From Comamonas sp. JUb58 (GTDB lineage: Bacteria; Pseudomonadota; Gammaproteobacteria; Burkholderiales; Burkholderiaceae_C): DNA of 64,000 nt. Below, piece after piece: positions 46,225 to 55,436 of the stretch (positions within the stretch are counted from its first letter, which is position 1; each line of letters opens with the position of its first letter). The stretch is from the NCBI RefSeq assembly GCF_004364775.1, contig NZ_SOAL01000002.1, positions 228,736-292,735 on the forward strand, written 5' to 3'. The position numbers and the translations under genes were made by a program. Under the pieces are notes generated by a model. The model was not told where the DNA came from. It ran no database searches and saw only the letters and a list, made by a program, of their open reading frames with translations.

Positions 46225-49200
46225 TGCTTGCTCCCAGCAGGCGCTTGCGTCGCACTCCGACCAAGGCCATCAAACCAGTCAGCAGCGACAGCATCAGCAC
46301 CGCCAGCCAACCCAGGCCCGGCACCGGCACGACTTGCTCATCGGCAGGCAAGGGTCCACTTTGGATCACCGGGCCGCCCGGGTCCTTGATCACACCATTG
46401 GCCACCAAATCGTCATCGCCCAGTTGGCCATCGGTGATCGTGAAGCTCACCCGGTTGCCTTCCAGCTTGAGGTTCTTGGGCACGTACCAGAGGCTGCGGC
46501 CACGCGAAGTGGGCGTGGGGCCGTACTTCATGTAGTTGCTCACCCCAAAGAGGTTGGGCCACTCGGTGGTGATGGTCACCGTGCTGCCCACGTCGCAGCC
46601 GATCAGCTCGTACTCGAACACACCGTGTGGGAACAGCAGCACATCAAACAGCGGCAGCCAACCTTGCGCCCGCTTGACGGCGGTCTTGTCCGGGTTGAAG
46701 TGGCAGCTAGCACCACCGCCCGTCACCCAGGCCTTGAGCGTGCCCGTACCCGTGGGGGTGGGGATGGTAACTTGCTTGTCGCCCGCAGGTGCGGGGGTGT
46801 TCTTGAGGCCCAGGCGGACATCGGGCGCACCCGGCGTGGTCACCACCACCTCGTAGTCACCCACGGTTGGGTTGGCAGTGAACATCAGCGATGCGGCCAA
46901 GCCCTGGGCATCGGTCGTCGCCTGAGTCGTCAAACCACCACCCGCAAAGACTGCAGCGGCGCCGCTGGCGGGCATGCTGAAGCTCAGCACGCGCCCTGCC
47001 ACCGGCTCGCCCTGGCCGTTGACCAGCTTGACGCGGATCACCTCGGCAAAGGCGGTATCTACCACCGCAGATTGGCCACCACCAGCCAGCACCTGCAGGT
47101 TCAGCACCGGCGCGGTAGCCGCCGTGTTGGTCAAGGCAAAGAGCAGCGCGTCTGCCACGCCCGCTGCACTGGCCAGCACCTCATAGCTGCCCTCAGTGCT
47201 GTTGGCGGTGAGCAGGGGTGCGCTGGCAAAACCATCCGCATCGGTTTGCACCTCTGCTTGCAAAGCGCCACCAGCAAACCTGGCACTGGCACCGCCGGAT
47301 GGCAACTCGAAGCGGATGCTGTGGTTTGCCACGCCAAGGCCTTGGTCATCCACCAGCTTGACCTGGAGCGCCTGCGCAAAAGCAGTGCCTACATGGGCAG
47401 ACTGGCCGCTGCCGGAGACACCCAGCAGTTGCAGCACGTGTACCGGCTGCGCCGTGTTGGTCAGCGAGAACGTCGCCTCGCCAGAGACACTCGCCGCTGC
47501 AGCATTTGCTTGGTATCTACCTTCCACCGCATTGGCCGTCAGCAACGGCGAGATTGCCAAGCCCTGGGCATCAGTGGCAACGCTGGCTGTGCGGGAACCG
47601 CCGGCAAAGCTGGCGGTCGCCGTGCCTGCAGATGCGCTGGGCAGCGTAAACACCAGCACTTGGCCAGCCACCGCTGCGCCTTGCGCATCGACCACCTTGG
47701 CTTGCAAGCGCTGGGCAAAGGCCTGGCCTACTTGTGCGGTCTGGCCGTCACCAGCCACCCGCAGCAAAGTCAGGATCGGCGTTGCGGCATCGCTATTGCG
47801 CAAGTCAAAGCTGGCAGGGGTGCTGACGCCATCCACACTGGCAAGCACTTGGTAAGCACCCACCACGGCATTGGCCGTGATGGCGCCGCTAGAGGCCAGG
47901 CCTTGGGCATCGGTCCTGAGCTGCAACGCAGCGCTGCCGTTGCTGAACACCGCACTGGCACCGCTGGCAGGCGCTGCAAAGCGCAGCGTCTGGTTGGCCA
48001 CCGGGTCACCGTTCTCATCTGCCAGGCGTACCTGCAGCGGCGCCGCAAAGGCAGTGCCTACTTGGGCGACCTGCTGGTTACCACTGCTGATGGACAAAGT
48101 CCAGTTCTTGGTGGCGGAGCCGTCTTCCTTCCAGGTGGCAGACACCAGGCCAATCCACTGCGCTACCGCTTGCAATGCGGCATCGCGCCCAGCGCCCTGC
48201 GGCAGCGCCCGCAGTTGTTGCTGTGCTTGCACAAGCGCCGTGATGGCATCGCCCAGCTTTTGCTGCTCTGCGGCGGCAGTTGCCTGGTCGAACAAGGCCA
48301 TCAACGCAGCCTTGTCTGCATCGCTCAGGCCTGCAATGGCGGGCACCGCTGCGCGTGCATTGGCCTCGGCTTGCGGCTGCGCAATGGTGCGCAGGCTGTG
48401 CGACCAGCTCTCCACCACCACCGCATCGGCGGTATTGCGCAGCTGGGATTCCAAGCTGAAGGCCTTGGCGTCTGCAGGCAGCTGCAACCACAGCTCAACG
48501 CCCTGCTCTGCACCAGTGGCCAGATCCATGGGCCAGCGCAGCTGATCGCCATTGACGGCAGCAGCGGGCTTGGACGACAGCAGCTGCGCGCCATTGGCCA
48601 AGGCGGTGCTCAAGGTCAGCTGGCGGGCTTTGTCGTCGCCATTCTTGATGATGGTGTTCAGATACACGCTGGATTGGGCCAGCATCGGATCCGCCAGCTT
48701 GGGCGTGCTCAATGCCATCTGGGCCTGGAGCCATGCCGTCCATTCCGTGCCGCTCAGCTGCTCCGCCAAGCTGTCAAAGCCCATGGCCAGCACCTGGCCC
48801 TTGCCATAGCTGGTGCGTGCTGCGGCGGTTTCTCCAGTGGCATAGCGCAGCTCGCTGGTCGCTGGCGCATCAGTGGCCAAGGCCCAGCTGGGGCTGGTCA
48901 GCGGCAGCGCGTTGGCACCCAGCTGCAGCGCAGCACTGGCCAGTGGCTGGTCGGCATAGCCGCCCCACATATCGGCAATGGCGCGCAGATGGGTATCTGC
49001 CGCACCGTCCACCACCAGAGAGGCACCACGCAGCACAGCAGCGCGCACTTCTTCTTGCAGGTTGGCACTCAGATCGCCCAGCGATCCGCTCAGCCACAGG
49101 ATGCTGAAGTCGCCAGCACGCAGCGCCTTTTGGAAGGCGGCGGCTGTCTCAACGATCTCTGCCTCATCGTCATATGCAGCCAGCACGGTTTGCGCGGTCT

Positions 49201-51379
49201 GGCGCTTTTGCGCGGCACAGGCCTGGTCTGCGCCGCAGCCGATATAGGCCAGCAGGCGCACACCCTGGTCTGCCGTTTGCGTGGCAGTCACCGCTTCGCT
49301 GTCCTGGATTCGGATGAGGGTCGAGGCGCTGTTATTGCTGCTGATATCGTCCTTGGTGGACGAGCCGATGCGCGCCGCCACGGCGAATTCCTTGGCGCTG
49401 CCGTCCTTGGCCGTTTGCACGTCCAGAGTCAGGATGGCCGTGGAGCGCGTCGCCATATCGCCCAAGGTCCAGACGCCGTTGGCATAGCTGCCCACCGCTG
49501 CCGATTGGCTCAGCACCGTGAGGCCCGCTGGCAATTCCACATTGACGGTGGTCGCCACTGCACTGGCGGGGCCCAGGTTTTCTGCGGTGATCGTGACGCT
49601 AGATTTTTCGCCGCGCTTTACCGTAGCGGGCGTGGCACCGGCAGCCACAGCCAGGTCCGCCTTGGGTTCGGGGTTGGGGTTGTCTGGCGTGGCAGAGCGC
49701 TTGGCAAACAGATAGCCGGATGCGGCAGTGCCAGCCGTCAGCTCGATGCTGCTGAACTTGCCCGCTTCACTTTGTCCGCCAGCGGAACCCGCCAGCGCCG
49801 AGCCGTCTACCAAGCCATCAGCCACACCGGCCGTCAGGCTGTAGACGCCAGGCTTGAGGTTCGTGAAATTGAATGCGCCTTGCGCATCGGTGTAGGCCGT
49901 TTGCAGCTCGGTAGCGCCTGTGCTGGCTTGCGTGCCGCTCAGCTTGACTTCGGTCACGGGAATGCCGGGCTCGCCCGCATCCCGCATGCCATTGCTATTG
50001 CGGTCTTGGTAGACCAGGCCCGCAATGCTGGCCTCGGCAGAACCGGCTACAAAGCCAATGCTGTACTGGCCGCTGGTGTTGGCATCGAAGATATTGAGAA
50101 AGTAGCTCCAGCTCAGGTCTTCGTTGCGCTCTTTGGACAGCCAGACGTTTTCTGCAGGAACGATATAGCCGTCTGCGCGGGTAACTTGCAGCGGCAACTT
50201 GGCGCCCCGCGAGGGATCAGTCACGCGGGCATAGGCAAAGCCCTGGGCCACCGGGCTAAAGCGCAGGCTGGCGTTGTTGCCCTGCACGGTCATCTGCGCC
50301 GATACCGTCTGGTTCTGCACCTCGGTGTCGGCGCCATCGGACTCGTAGACCCGGTAAACATCGCCGTCCTTGGCAAGGAAGTCGCGCACCTTGTCGCGCC
50401 CCGGCAGATCCACGCGCACGTCCTGGATCAAGGTATGCGTGCGCACCTCCTTGATCAGCGAGGTGACGGCTCCGCCTAAGGAATCCGCATGGGTAAAGCT
50501 GGCACTGAACTCGACAAACTTGCCCGACAGGCTGGTGACCATGGACCAGCGGCCCATTTTGGAGATGCCCGATTCGATGTCGCCAAAGTCCAAAAGCAGG
50601 CTCTTGCCTGCGGGTTGGTCGCCTACATAGCCACCCAGAATCTGGAAGCTGATCGCCAAGCCTTGCCGGTTCTCCACGATGCGGGGCTGGGCGGTGTCAA
50701 TCTTGGTTTTATGGGAAGCACCAGCGCCCTGGTTTTTGATTCTGACGCCCAGGGTAAAGGGCTCAGCTGCTTCCGTCTCTGGCGTGAAGGGATCGTCGGC
50801 ATGCACATCGCGCGGCAGAAAGTAATCCAGCACCAGCTCTGGCTGGGGGCGTACCACGATGGATTCTGGTGCTACTTCAACAGAATCGGCCTTGCCATCG
50901 AGCGTATAGCTGACTTTGGCGCCCACGTAGTACACAGCGCCTTGCGGGTTGCTGCCGCCGCTGCCAGCTGCGGGGATGATGAGCCAGTTGATGTTGGCCA
51001 CCGCCTTGGGCGCGATCACCCCGTTTTGCAGGTTGGTGATGCCCGTTACCTGGTCGGTGCGGTAGAAGAAGGTGGCACCCTGGGCATTGGGGTCCGAGGT
51101 GGCGATGACCAGGTTGTTGTTGGCGTCCAGAAACTTCAGCTCGATGGAGACGTTCTCCAGCTTCTGGTCTGCCAGGCCATTGGTGATGACCATCTTGGCA
51201 TCGAACGCCTGGCGCTCCAGCGAGAGCTTTTGCTCGATGACAATTTTGACTTCTGCACACACGGCATCGGCCGCCTGCGCAAAGGCACTGCTGATCGAAT
51301 ACAGCAGCCCCAGCATGAACAAACCTGCCACCGTCGCCCAGCTGGTAAACAGCGGACGCCCCCTCGTTTTTTTATACAT
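46214..51379 (-). CDS. Giant exported DUF11/Ig-like protein with C-terminal sorting-type tail
   Basis: The protein has 1721 residues. The signal peptide ends SSAFAQAAD (about 34). Residues ~440-530 form an SdrD_B-like module (YQDRNSNGMRDAGEPG), and ~570-680 a DUF11 domain (ITAENLGPASAVAT). A region ~700-1100 has no clear assignment (LLAYIGCGADQACA). About four invasin-type Big_1 domains (~1105-1525, period ~111 aa) follow. The end has a hydrophobic helix and basic residues (VPGLGWLAVLML ... VRRKRLLG), similar to the tail of the 7.5-10.6 kb protein and IPTL-CTERM signals. It is the first gene of the five-protein toxin/surface operon. Confidence 0.87.
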   Translation of the reverse strand: MYKKTRGRPLFTSWATVAGLFMLGLLYSISSAFAQAADAVCAEVKIVIEQKLSLERQAFDAKMVITNGLADQKLENVSIELKFLDANNNLVIATSDPNAQGATFFYRTDQVTGITNLQNGVIAPKAVANINWLIIPAAGSGGSNPQGAVYYVGAKVSYTLDGKADSVEVAPESIVVRPQPELVLDYFLPRDVHADDPFTPETEAAEPFTLGVRIKNQGAGASHKTKIDTAQPRIVENRQGLAISFQILGGYVGDQPAGKSLLLDFGDIESGISKMGRWSMVTSLSGKFVEFSASFTHADSLGGAVTSLIKEVRTHTLIQDVRVDLPGRDKVRDFLAKDGDVYRVYESDGADTEVQNQTVSAQMTVQGNNASLRFSPVAQGFAYARVTDPSRGAKLPLQVTRADGYIVPAENVWLSKERNEDLSWSYFLNIFDANTSGQYSIGFVAGSAEASIAGLVYQDRNSNGMRDAGEPGIPVTEVKLSGTQASTGATELQTAYTDAQGAFNFTNLKPGVYSLTAGVADGLVDGSALAGSAGGQSEAGKFSSIELTAGTAASGYLFAKRSATPDNPNPEPKADLAVAAGATPATVKRGEKSSVTITAENLGPASAVATTVNVELPAGLTVLSQSAAVGSYANGVWTLGDMATRSTAILTLDVQTAKDGSAKEFAVAARIGSSTKDDISSNNSASTLIRIQDSEAVTATQTADQGVRLLAYIGCGADQACAAQKRQTAQTVLAAYDDEAEIVETAAAFQKALRAGDFSILWLSGSLGDLSANLQEEVRAAVLRGASLVVDGAADTHLRAIADMWGGYADQPLASAALQLGANALPLTSPSWALATDAPATSELRYATGETAAARTSYGKGQVLAMGFDSLAEQLSGTEWTAWLQAQMALSTPKLADPMLAQSSVYLNTIIKNGDDKARQLTLSTALANGAQLLSSKPAAAVNGDQLRWPMDLATGAEQGVELWLQLPADAKAFSLESQLRNTADAVVVESWSHSLRTIAQPQAEANARAAVPAIAGLSDADKAALMALFDQATAAAEQQKLGDAITALVQAQQQLRALPQGAGRDAALQAVAQWIGLVSATWKEDGSATKNWTLSISSGNQQVAQVGTAFAAPLQVRLADENGDPVANQTLRFAAPASGASAVFSNGSAALQLRTDAQGLASSGAITANAVVGAYQVLASVDGVSTPASFDLRNSDAATPILTLLRVAGDGQTAQVGQAFAQRLQAKVVDAQGAAVAGQVLVFTLPSASAGTATASFAGGSRTASVATDAQGLAISPLLTANAVEGRYQANAAAASVSGEATFSLTNTAQPVHVLQLLGVSGSGQSAHVGTAFAQALQVKLVDDQGLGVANHSIRFELPSGGASARFAGGALQAEVQTDADGFASAPLLTANSTEGSYEVLASAAGVADALLFALTNTAATAPVLNLQVLAGGGQSAVVDTAFAEVIRVKLVNGQGEPVAGRVLSFSMPASGAAAVFAGGGLTTQATTDAQGLAASLMFTANPTVGDYEVVVTTPGAPDVRLGLKNTPAPAGDKQVTIPTPTGTGTLKAWVTGGGASCHFNPDKTAVKRAQGWLPLFDVLLFPHGVFEYELIGCDVGSTVTITTEWPNLFGVSNYMKYGPTPTSRGRSLWYVPKNLKLEGNRVSFTITDGQLGDDDLVANGVIKDPGGPVIQSGPLPADEQVVPVPGLGWLAVLMLSLLTGLMALVGVRRKRLLGASNGR

Positions 51380-51423
51380 ACCCTGTGTCCATCTTTATGT
51401 TGGCTTGGGTCCGCGGACTTCCC

Positions 51424-51453
51424 CTTAGCCTCAACTCAATTGAGATGTGTCAA
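51424..51453 (-). promoter_or_regulatory. Candidate promoter with embedded palindrome
   Basis: On the minus strand a perfect -35 (TTGACA, 51448-51453) is followed 18 bases later by a weak -10 (GCTAAG). The ten-base palindrome CTCAATTGAG (51435-51444) lies in the spacer, where a repressor would block transcription. It is about 45-70 bases before the start of the 1721-aa gene. Confidence 0.35.
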
Positions 51454-51577
51454 TGGATGGGCCTTATTGACCGAAATCCATTGATAGCCCTATTGCATTT
51501 TGAATCGCATTTAAAAGAACACTGCTTACATGAAGCTGACGCGCAGTTTGGCAAACACAACAGTCAATAGAAAGGTG

Positions 51578-51612
51578 AGTGCTGACAAGCTTGGTAGGTC
51601 AGCACTACCAAG
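51578..51612. promoter_or_regulatory. Interlocked inverted repeats upstream of the giant-protein operon
   Basis: Two inverted repeats interlock. AGTGCTGAC (51578-51586) pairs with GTCAGCACT (51598-51606), while CTTGGTA (51590-51596) pairs with TACCAAG (51606-51612). In RNA this is H-type pseudoknot or mutually exclusive hairpin geometry; in DNA it could be an operator. There is no T run, so it is unlikely to be a simple terminator for the ankyrin gene. The rest of 51380-51721 shows no gene. Confidence 0.45.
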
Positions 51613-51721
51613 AGATCGCTTCATGGGATGTAAGTGACTGGAGGAGGCGTCGCCGTGAGCTCAACGCGTGACTCGCCCAAGTCCGCGTTCAGACCAGGGC
51701 ATAAAGTTGCCCGATGAACTC

Positions 51722-52363
51722 TTAAGCCAGGCGAGGCTGCCGCAGCTGCTGCATGCGGTAGATCAAGCCCTGCGGCAGGCGCCGGGCGACCGCGATATCG
51801 ACCGCGTCGCGGCCCTTGAAGTCGGCGACCGAGACATCGGCGCCGGCGTCGAGCAGCAGCGCCAGGGTTTTGAGCCGGCCCAGGCGGGCGGCATAGAAGA
51901 CGGGGGTTTCGCCGTGCTCGCGCAGATTGAGCAGCGGCTGGGCCTGCAGCAGGGCGCGGCACATGGCCTCGTCATCGCGCCAGACGGCGGCCCACAGCGA
52001 ATAGCTGGCATTGGCGCCATGCGAGAGCAGCAGCTCGACCAGGGGCAGGTTCTCGCCGCGGGCGGCGGCAAACCACAGCGCGGTGGCGCGGAAGTCGCCA
52101 TTGCACTCGCCCATCGCCACTTCGGCCTCCAGTGGCGCGCCGGCAGCCAGCAAGCTGGCGACGGTTTCCAGGCCGCTGGCATCGGCCGATGCCGCTATTT
52201 GGGCGTTTTGCGGTGATACGCCGCAGGCCACCTGCAGGGCGGTGCGCCCCTTGCCATCCACCGCCTGGGCCCACTGGGGCGTCTGCGCCAACACCTCTGC
52301 CACCAAGGCGGCATCCCAGCGCTTGGCAGCAGCGAACAGTGCGGTCTTCGAGGGCAGGCTCAT
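51722..52363 (-). CDS. Ankyrin-repeat protein
   Basis: The protein has 213 residues. Ankyrin-like units appear as GRTALQVACG, VASLLAAGAPLE, ATALWFAAARGENLPLVELLLSHGA and TPVFYAARLGRLKTLALLLDAGA. No signal peptide is seen, so it is probably cytoplasmic and acts through protein-protein contacts. AAGGAG lies six bases before the ATG at 52363. It is read toward the giant-protein operon and is separated from dacB by about 130 bases. Partner and function are unknown. Confidence 0.85.
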   Translation of the reverse strand: MSLPSKTALFAAAKRWDAALVAEVLAQTPQWAQAVDGKGRTALQVACGVSPQNAQIAASADASGLETVASLLAAGAPLEAEVAMGECNGDFRATALWFAAARGENLPLVELLLSHGANASYSLWAAVWRDDEAMCRALLQAQPLLNLREHGETPVFYAARLGRLKTLALLLDAGADVSVADFKGRDAVDIAVARRLPQGLIYRMQQLRQPRLA

Positions 52364-52496
52364 GCAGGGCTCCTTGTGTCTTGTGAACACGTTCCGAGGT
52401 GCAATGTACACCGAGACCGCGCCAGCCTAACCTTGGTGGCAGGCAGGTTTTCCCGACCTGCCCATGGCCCTGAGAGCCTGTTGCTGGTCTCCGGCC

Positions 52497-54113
52497 TTAC
52501 TGCGCCGCCACCCAGTCGATCAGCGCATCCCAGGCGGGGCGCGCCTGCGGGGCGTTGTCGCTGTTGGCCAGCGCCACGACCACCCAGCGGCGCCCGTCGC
52601 GGCCATTGACATAGCCGGCAATGGCCGAGGCATCGCGCAGGGTGCCGGTCTTCAGGTGGGCGCCGCCGGTGTGCGCGCTCTTGCTGTTTTTCAGGGTGCC
52701 GTCCACGCCGACGATGGGCATCGAGGCCATCAGCTCGGGCATGACGTTGGAGTTCCAGGCGACCGAGAGCATCTTGGCCAGCGAGCCGGCGGTGATGCGG
52801 GCATCGCGCGAGAGGCCGGCGCCGTTGTCGATGGTGGGCGCGGCCATGCCGGGCACGCGCTCGCTCCACCACTGCGCCACCGCCTGGCGGCCGCCTTCAA
52901 AGGTGCCGACGCCCGCGCGCTGCTTGCCCAGGGTCAGAAAGACCTGCTGGGTCATCACGTTGTTGCTGTACTTGTTGATGTCGCGCACCACCTCGCCCAG
53001 GGTGGGCGAGCTGAAGCTCATCAGCGGCTGCACGCCGTCGGGTGTGGTGCCCATGCGCACCTGGCCGGTGACCTTGCCGCCCAGCTCGCGCCACATGCCT
53101 TCAAACACGCGGGGGGCAAAGCGGTCGGGCGCGGCGGGTGCCACGGCCCAGCTGTTTTCGCCGCAAGCGGCCGGGTAGCCGCCCAGAAACTGGATCTGCA
53201 TGGGATCGGCCATTTGGGCCTTCAAGGCGCCGCGCCAGTCGCCACAGGCATTGCCCTTGGTCTTGAGCAGGGGCACCGTGCTGGGCAGGCGCAGATGGGC
53301 AATGGCCGGCTCGTAGGCGATGCGGGCCACCCCTGCTGCGGCATCGGGGATGAAGCGCATGGTCAGCGACTTGTAGTTCAGCAGCAGCGCATCGGGCACG
53401 GCGTTGTAGGGCCGGTAGGGCTCGTTGTCAAAGCGGGCCGGGTCGATGGGCGGCAGCGCAAAGGCCGAGCTGTCCAGCACCACGTCGCCGACGATGACCT
53501 GGATGCCCTGGCCCAGCAGGCGGCGCTGCAGCAGCCAGAGGCGCTCCATCACCAGCTTGGGATCGCCCGAGCCCTGCACATAGAGGTTGCCATTGAGGGC
53601 GCCCTGGGCCACTTTGCCGTCAGTGGCAATGCGGGTGTCCCAGGTGTAGGCGGGGCCCAGAATCTCCAGCGCCGCATAGGTGGTCACCAGCTTCATCACC
53701 GAGGCGGGGTTGCGCGCCACATCGCTGTGTACATCGAGCAGCGGGCGCTGCGCACCGCTGACATCCATGACCACCACGGAGACCGCATCGGGCGCGACCT
53801 TGCCGCGCTGCAGGGCGGCTTCGACCTCGGCCGGCAGGCGGCCGGCGGGCCAGGCACTGGCGGCTGCGGCAGGGGCCACAGCGGCTGCGCTTGCGGGTAC
53901 CTGGGCTGCCTGGGGTGCCGCAGCCAGGGGCTGGGACAGGCGGATGGGGGTGGGCGCCGGGTCGGCTGCCGGGGCCGCCGGGGTTTGCGCGCAGGCCACT
54001 TGGCTGAGCGCAATCGCCAGCGGCAGCAGCCAGCGGCCGGTGCCGCCAGACAGGCCAGGGCTGGGCCGCGCCAGAGACTGAGAAAAGGGCGCCATCGAAG
54101 AAATCTGTTGCAT
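52497..54113 (-). CDS. dacB: D-alanyl-D-alanine carboxypeptidase/endopeptidase (PBP4 type)
   Basis: The protein has 538 residues. A signal peptide (LLPLAIALSQVACAQ) is followed by an Ala/Pro-rich linker of about 70 residues. The penicillin-binding motifs are SVMK (SxxK, in NPASVMKLVTTYAAL), YSNNVM (SxN) and HLKTGTL (KTG), as in class C PBP4 proteins that trim peptidoglycan cross-links in the periplasm. The extra linker makes it longer than E. coli DacB (about 477 aa). The start is uncertain; ATGs at 54113 and 54095 lack strong ribosome sites. Confidence 0.9.
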   Translation of the reverse strand: MQQISSMAPFSQSLARPSPGLSGGTGRWLLPLAIALSQVACAQTPAAPAADPAPTPIRLSQPLAAAPQAAQVPASAAAVAPAAAASAWPAGRLPAEVEAALQRGKVAPDAVSVVVMDVSGAQRPLLDVHSDVARNPASVMKLVTTYAALEILGPAYTWDTRIATDGKVAQGALNGNLYVQGSGDPKLVMERLWLLQRRLLGQGIQVIVGDVVLDSSAFALPPIDPARFDNEPYRPYNAVPDALLLNYKSLTMRFIPDAAAGVARIAYEPAIAHLRLPSTVPLLKTKGNACGDWRGALKAQMADPMQIQFLGGYPAACGENSWAVAPAAPDRFAPRVFEGMWRELGGKVTGQVRMGTTPDGVQPLMSFSSPTLGEVVRDINKYSNNVMTQQVFLTLGKQRAGVGTFEGGRQAVAQWWSERVPGMAAPTIDNGAGLSRDARITAGSLAKMLSVAWNSNVMPELMASMPIVGVDGTLKNSKSAHTGGAHLKTGTLRDASAIAGYVNGRDGRRWVVVALANSDNAPQARPAWDALIDWVAAQ

Positions 54114-54243
54114 GGGCAGCAGTCTAGCGGCTATGCCCAAGCCCGGCATGCAGCCTTGGCTTTGCCCCGATAATGGCAGGTTGCCGCCCCTGTACGGGGG
54201 CTGAAACCGGGCGCTGGCACAGCGCCCGCGCGCGCCCTACCCC

Positions 54244-54963
54244 ATGAACCTGCTTGCCCTCGAATCCAGTACCGACACCCTCTTTATTGCCACCGCGCGG
54301 GATGACCAGCGCTGGCTGCACAGCGGTGCCGGTGGTCAGCACACCTCCAGCCAGTTGCTGCCGGCGGTGCGTGGCCTGATGGCCGATGCGGACTTGGGCT
54401 TCGACGCGCTGGACGCGATTGTGTTTGGCCGGGGCCCGGGCTCCTTCACCGGCCTGCGCACTGCCTGCGCGATTGCCCAGGGCCTGGCCTTTGTCGCCAA
54501 GGGCGGCCAGGGCGTGCCGGTGCTGCCGGTCGATACCTTGATGACCGTGGCCGAAGAAGCCCGCCTGCAACATGGCTGCACCCAGGTGCTGGCCTGTCTG
54601 GATGCGCGTATGGACGAGGTCTACAACGCCGTCTACCAGTATGTGGACGGCCACTGGCAGACCCTGGGCGATCTGCAGGTCTGCCCGCCGCAGGATGTGC
54701 AGGTGCCCCCAGGTTTTGTGGTGGCCGGCAATGCCCAGCCCATCTATGGTGAGCGCCTGGCGCCCGATGCCACGCATCTGCAGGCCATGCCCACCGCCCA
54801 GGCCTTGCTGAGCTTGGCGCCCTACCTGTTGGCCCAAGGGCAGGCGGTGGCCGCGCAGGATGCGCTGCCGCTCTACATTCGCGACAAGGTGGCCAAGACC
54901 ACGGCCGAGCGCGAGGCCGAAAAACAAGCCCAGGCCGCCAGCAACCCAGGCAGCGCACCATGA
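54244..54963 (+). CDS. tsaB: tRNA threonylcarbamoyladenosine biosynthesis protein TsaB
   Basis: The protein has 239 residues. The N-terminus LLALESSTDT is the ASKHA phosphate loop, and GRGPGSFTGLRTACAIAQGLA is the family signature (longer than quoted motifs elsewhere only by the shared Gly loop). It is the scaffold partner of TsaD and TsaE for t6A37 synthesis, completing with the TsaC at 3.4 kb. Its stop overlaps rimI by four bases, the standard tsaB-rimI coupling in betaproteobacteria. Confidence 0.94.
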   Translation: MNLLALESSTDTLFIATARDDQRWLHSGAGGQHTSSQLLPAVRGLMADADLGFDALDAIVFGRGPGSFTGLRTACAIAQGLAFVAKGGQGVPVLPVDTLMTVAEEARLQHGCTQVLACLDARMDEVYNAVYQYVDGHWQTLGDLQVCPPQDVQVPPGFVVAGNAQPIYGERLAPDATHLQAMPTAQALLSLAPYLLAQGQAVAAQDALPLYIRDKVAKTTAEREAEKQAQAASNPGSAP

Positions 54964-55436
54964 GCCTGCCTGCCACGCCCCAGCTGCGCTGGTCCGCGCT
55001 GCGCGTTGATGACCTGGATGCACTGCTCGCGGTAGAGAACCAGTGCTACAGCCACCCCTGGACGCGGGGCAACTTCATCGACTCCATGGCCATGGGCTAT
55101 GCGATGCAGCTGCTCTGGGTCGACGAGGCGCTGATCGGTTACTTTGTCGCCATGCAGGGCGTCGATGAGCTGCATCTGCTCAATATCACCGTCAACCCAC
55201 AGCACCAGCGCCAGGGCTGGGCCAAGGTGCTGCTGGAACAGCTGCGCAGCTGGGCCGTCAGCGTGCGGGCCCAGGCGATCTGGCTGGAGGTGCGCATCAG
55301 CAATCTGCGCGCCCAGCAGATCTACCTGCAGTTTGGATTTGAATCGGTGGGGCTGCGAAAGCGCTACTATCCGGTATCCCATGTCGAACGCGAGGACGCC
55401 ATGGTCATGCGTTATCTGCTGCCTACCACCCCATGA
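54960..55436 (+). CDS. rimI: Ribosomal protein S18-alanine N-acetyltransferase
   Basis: The protein has 158 residues with a GNAT fold. The start (LRVDDLDALLAVENQCYSHPW) and the acetyl-CoA loop NPQHQRQGWAKVLL match RimI, followed by EVRISNLRAQQIYLQFGF and a C-terminal REDAMVMRYLL. It acetylates the N-terminus of ribosomal protein S18. Four-base overlaps join it to tsaB upstream and to the UDG-like gene downstream. Confidence 0.93.
   Translation: MSLPATPQLRWSALRVDDLDALLAVENQCYSHPWTRGNFIDSMAMGYAMQLLWVDEALIGYFVAMQGVDELHLLNITVNPQHQRQGWAKVLLEQLRSWAVSVRAQAIWLEVRISNLRAQQIYLQFGFESVGLRKRYYPVSHVEREDAMVMRYLLPTTP

Noticed and set aside
45812..50479. A 1555-codon plus-strand open frame opposite the 1721-aa gene
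   Set aside because: It is a compositional mirror of the high-GC real gene. It has His/Gly/Leu/Arg-rich sequence, no domain and no ribosome site, while the minus strand shows signal peptide, DUF11 and Ig motifs.
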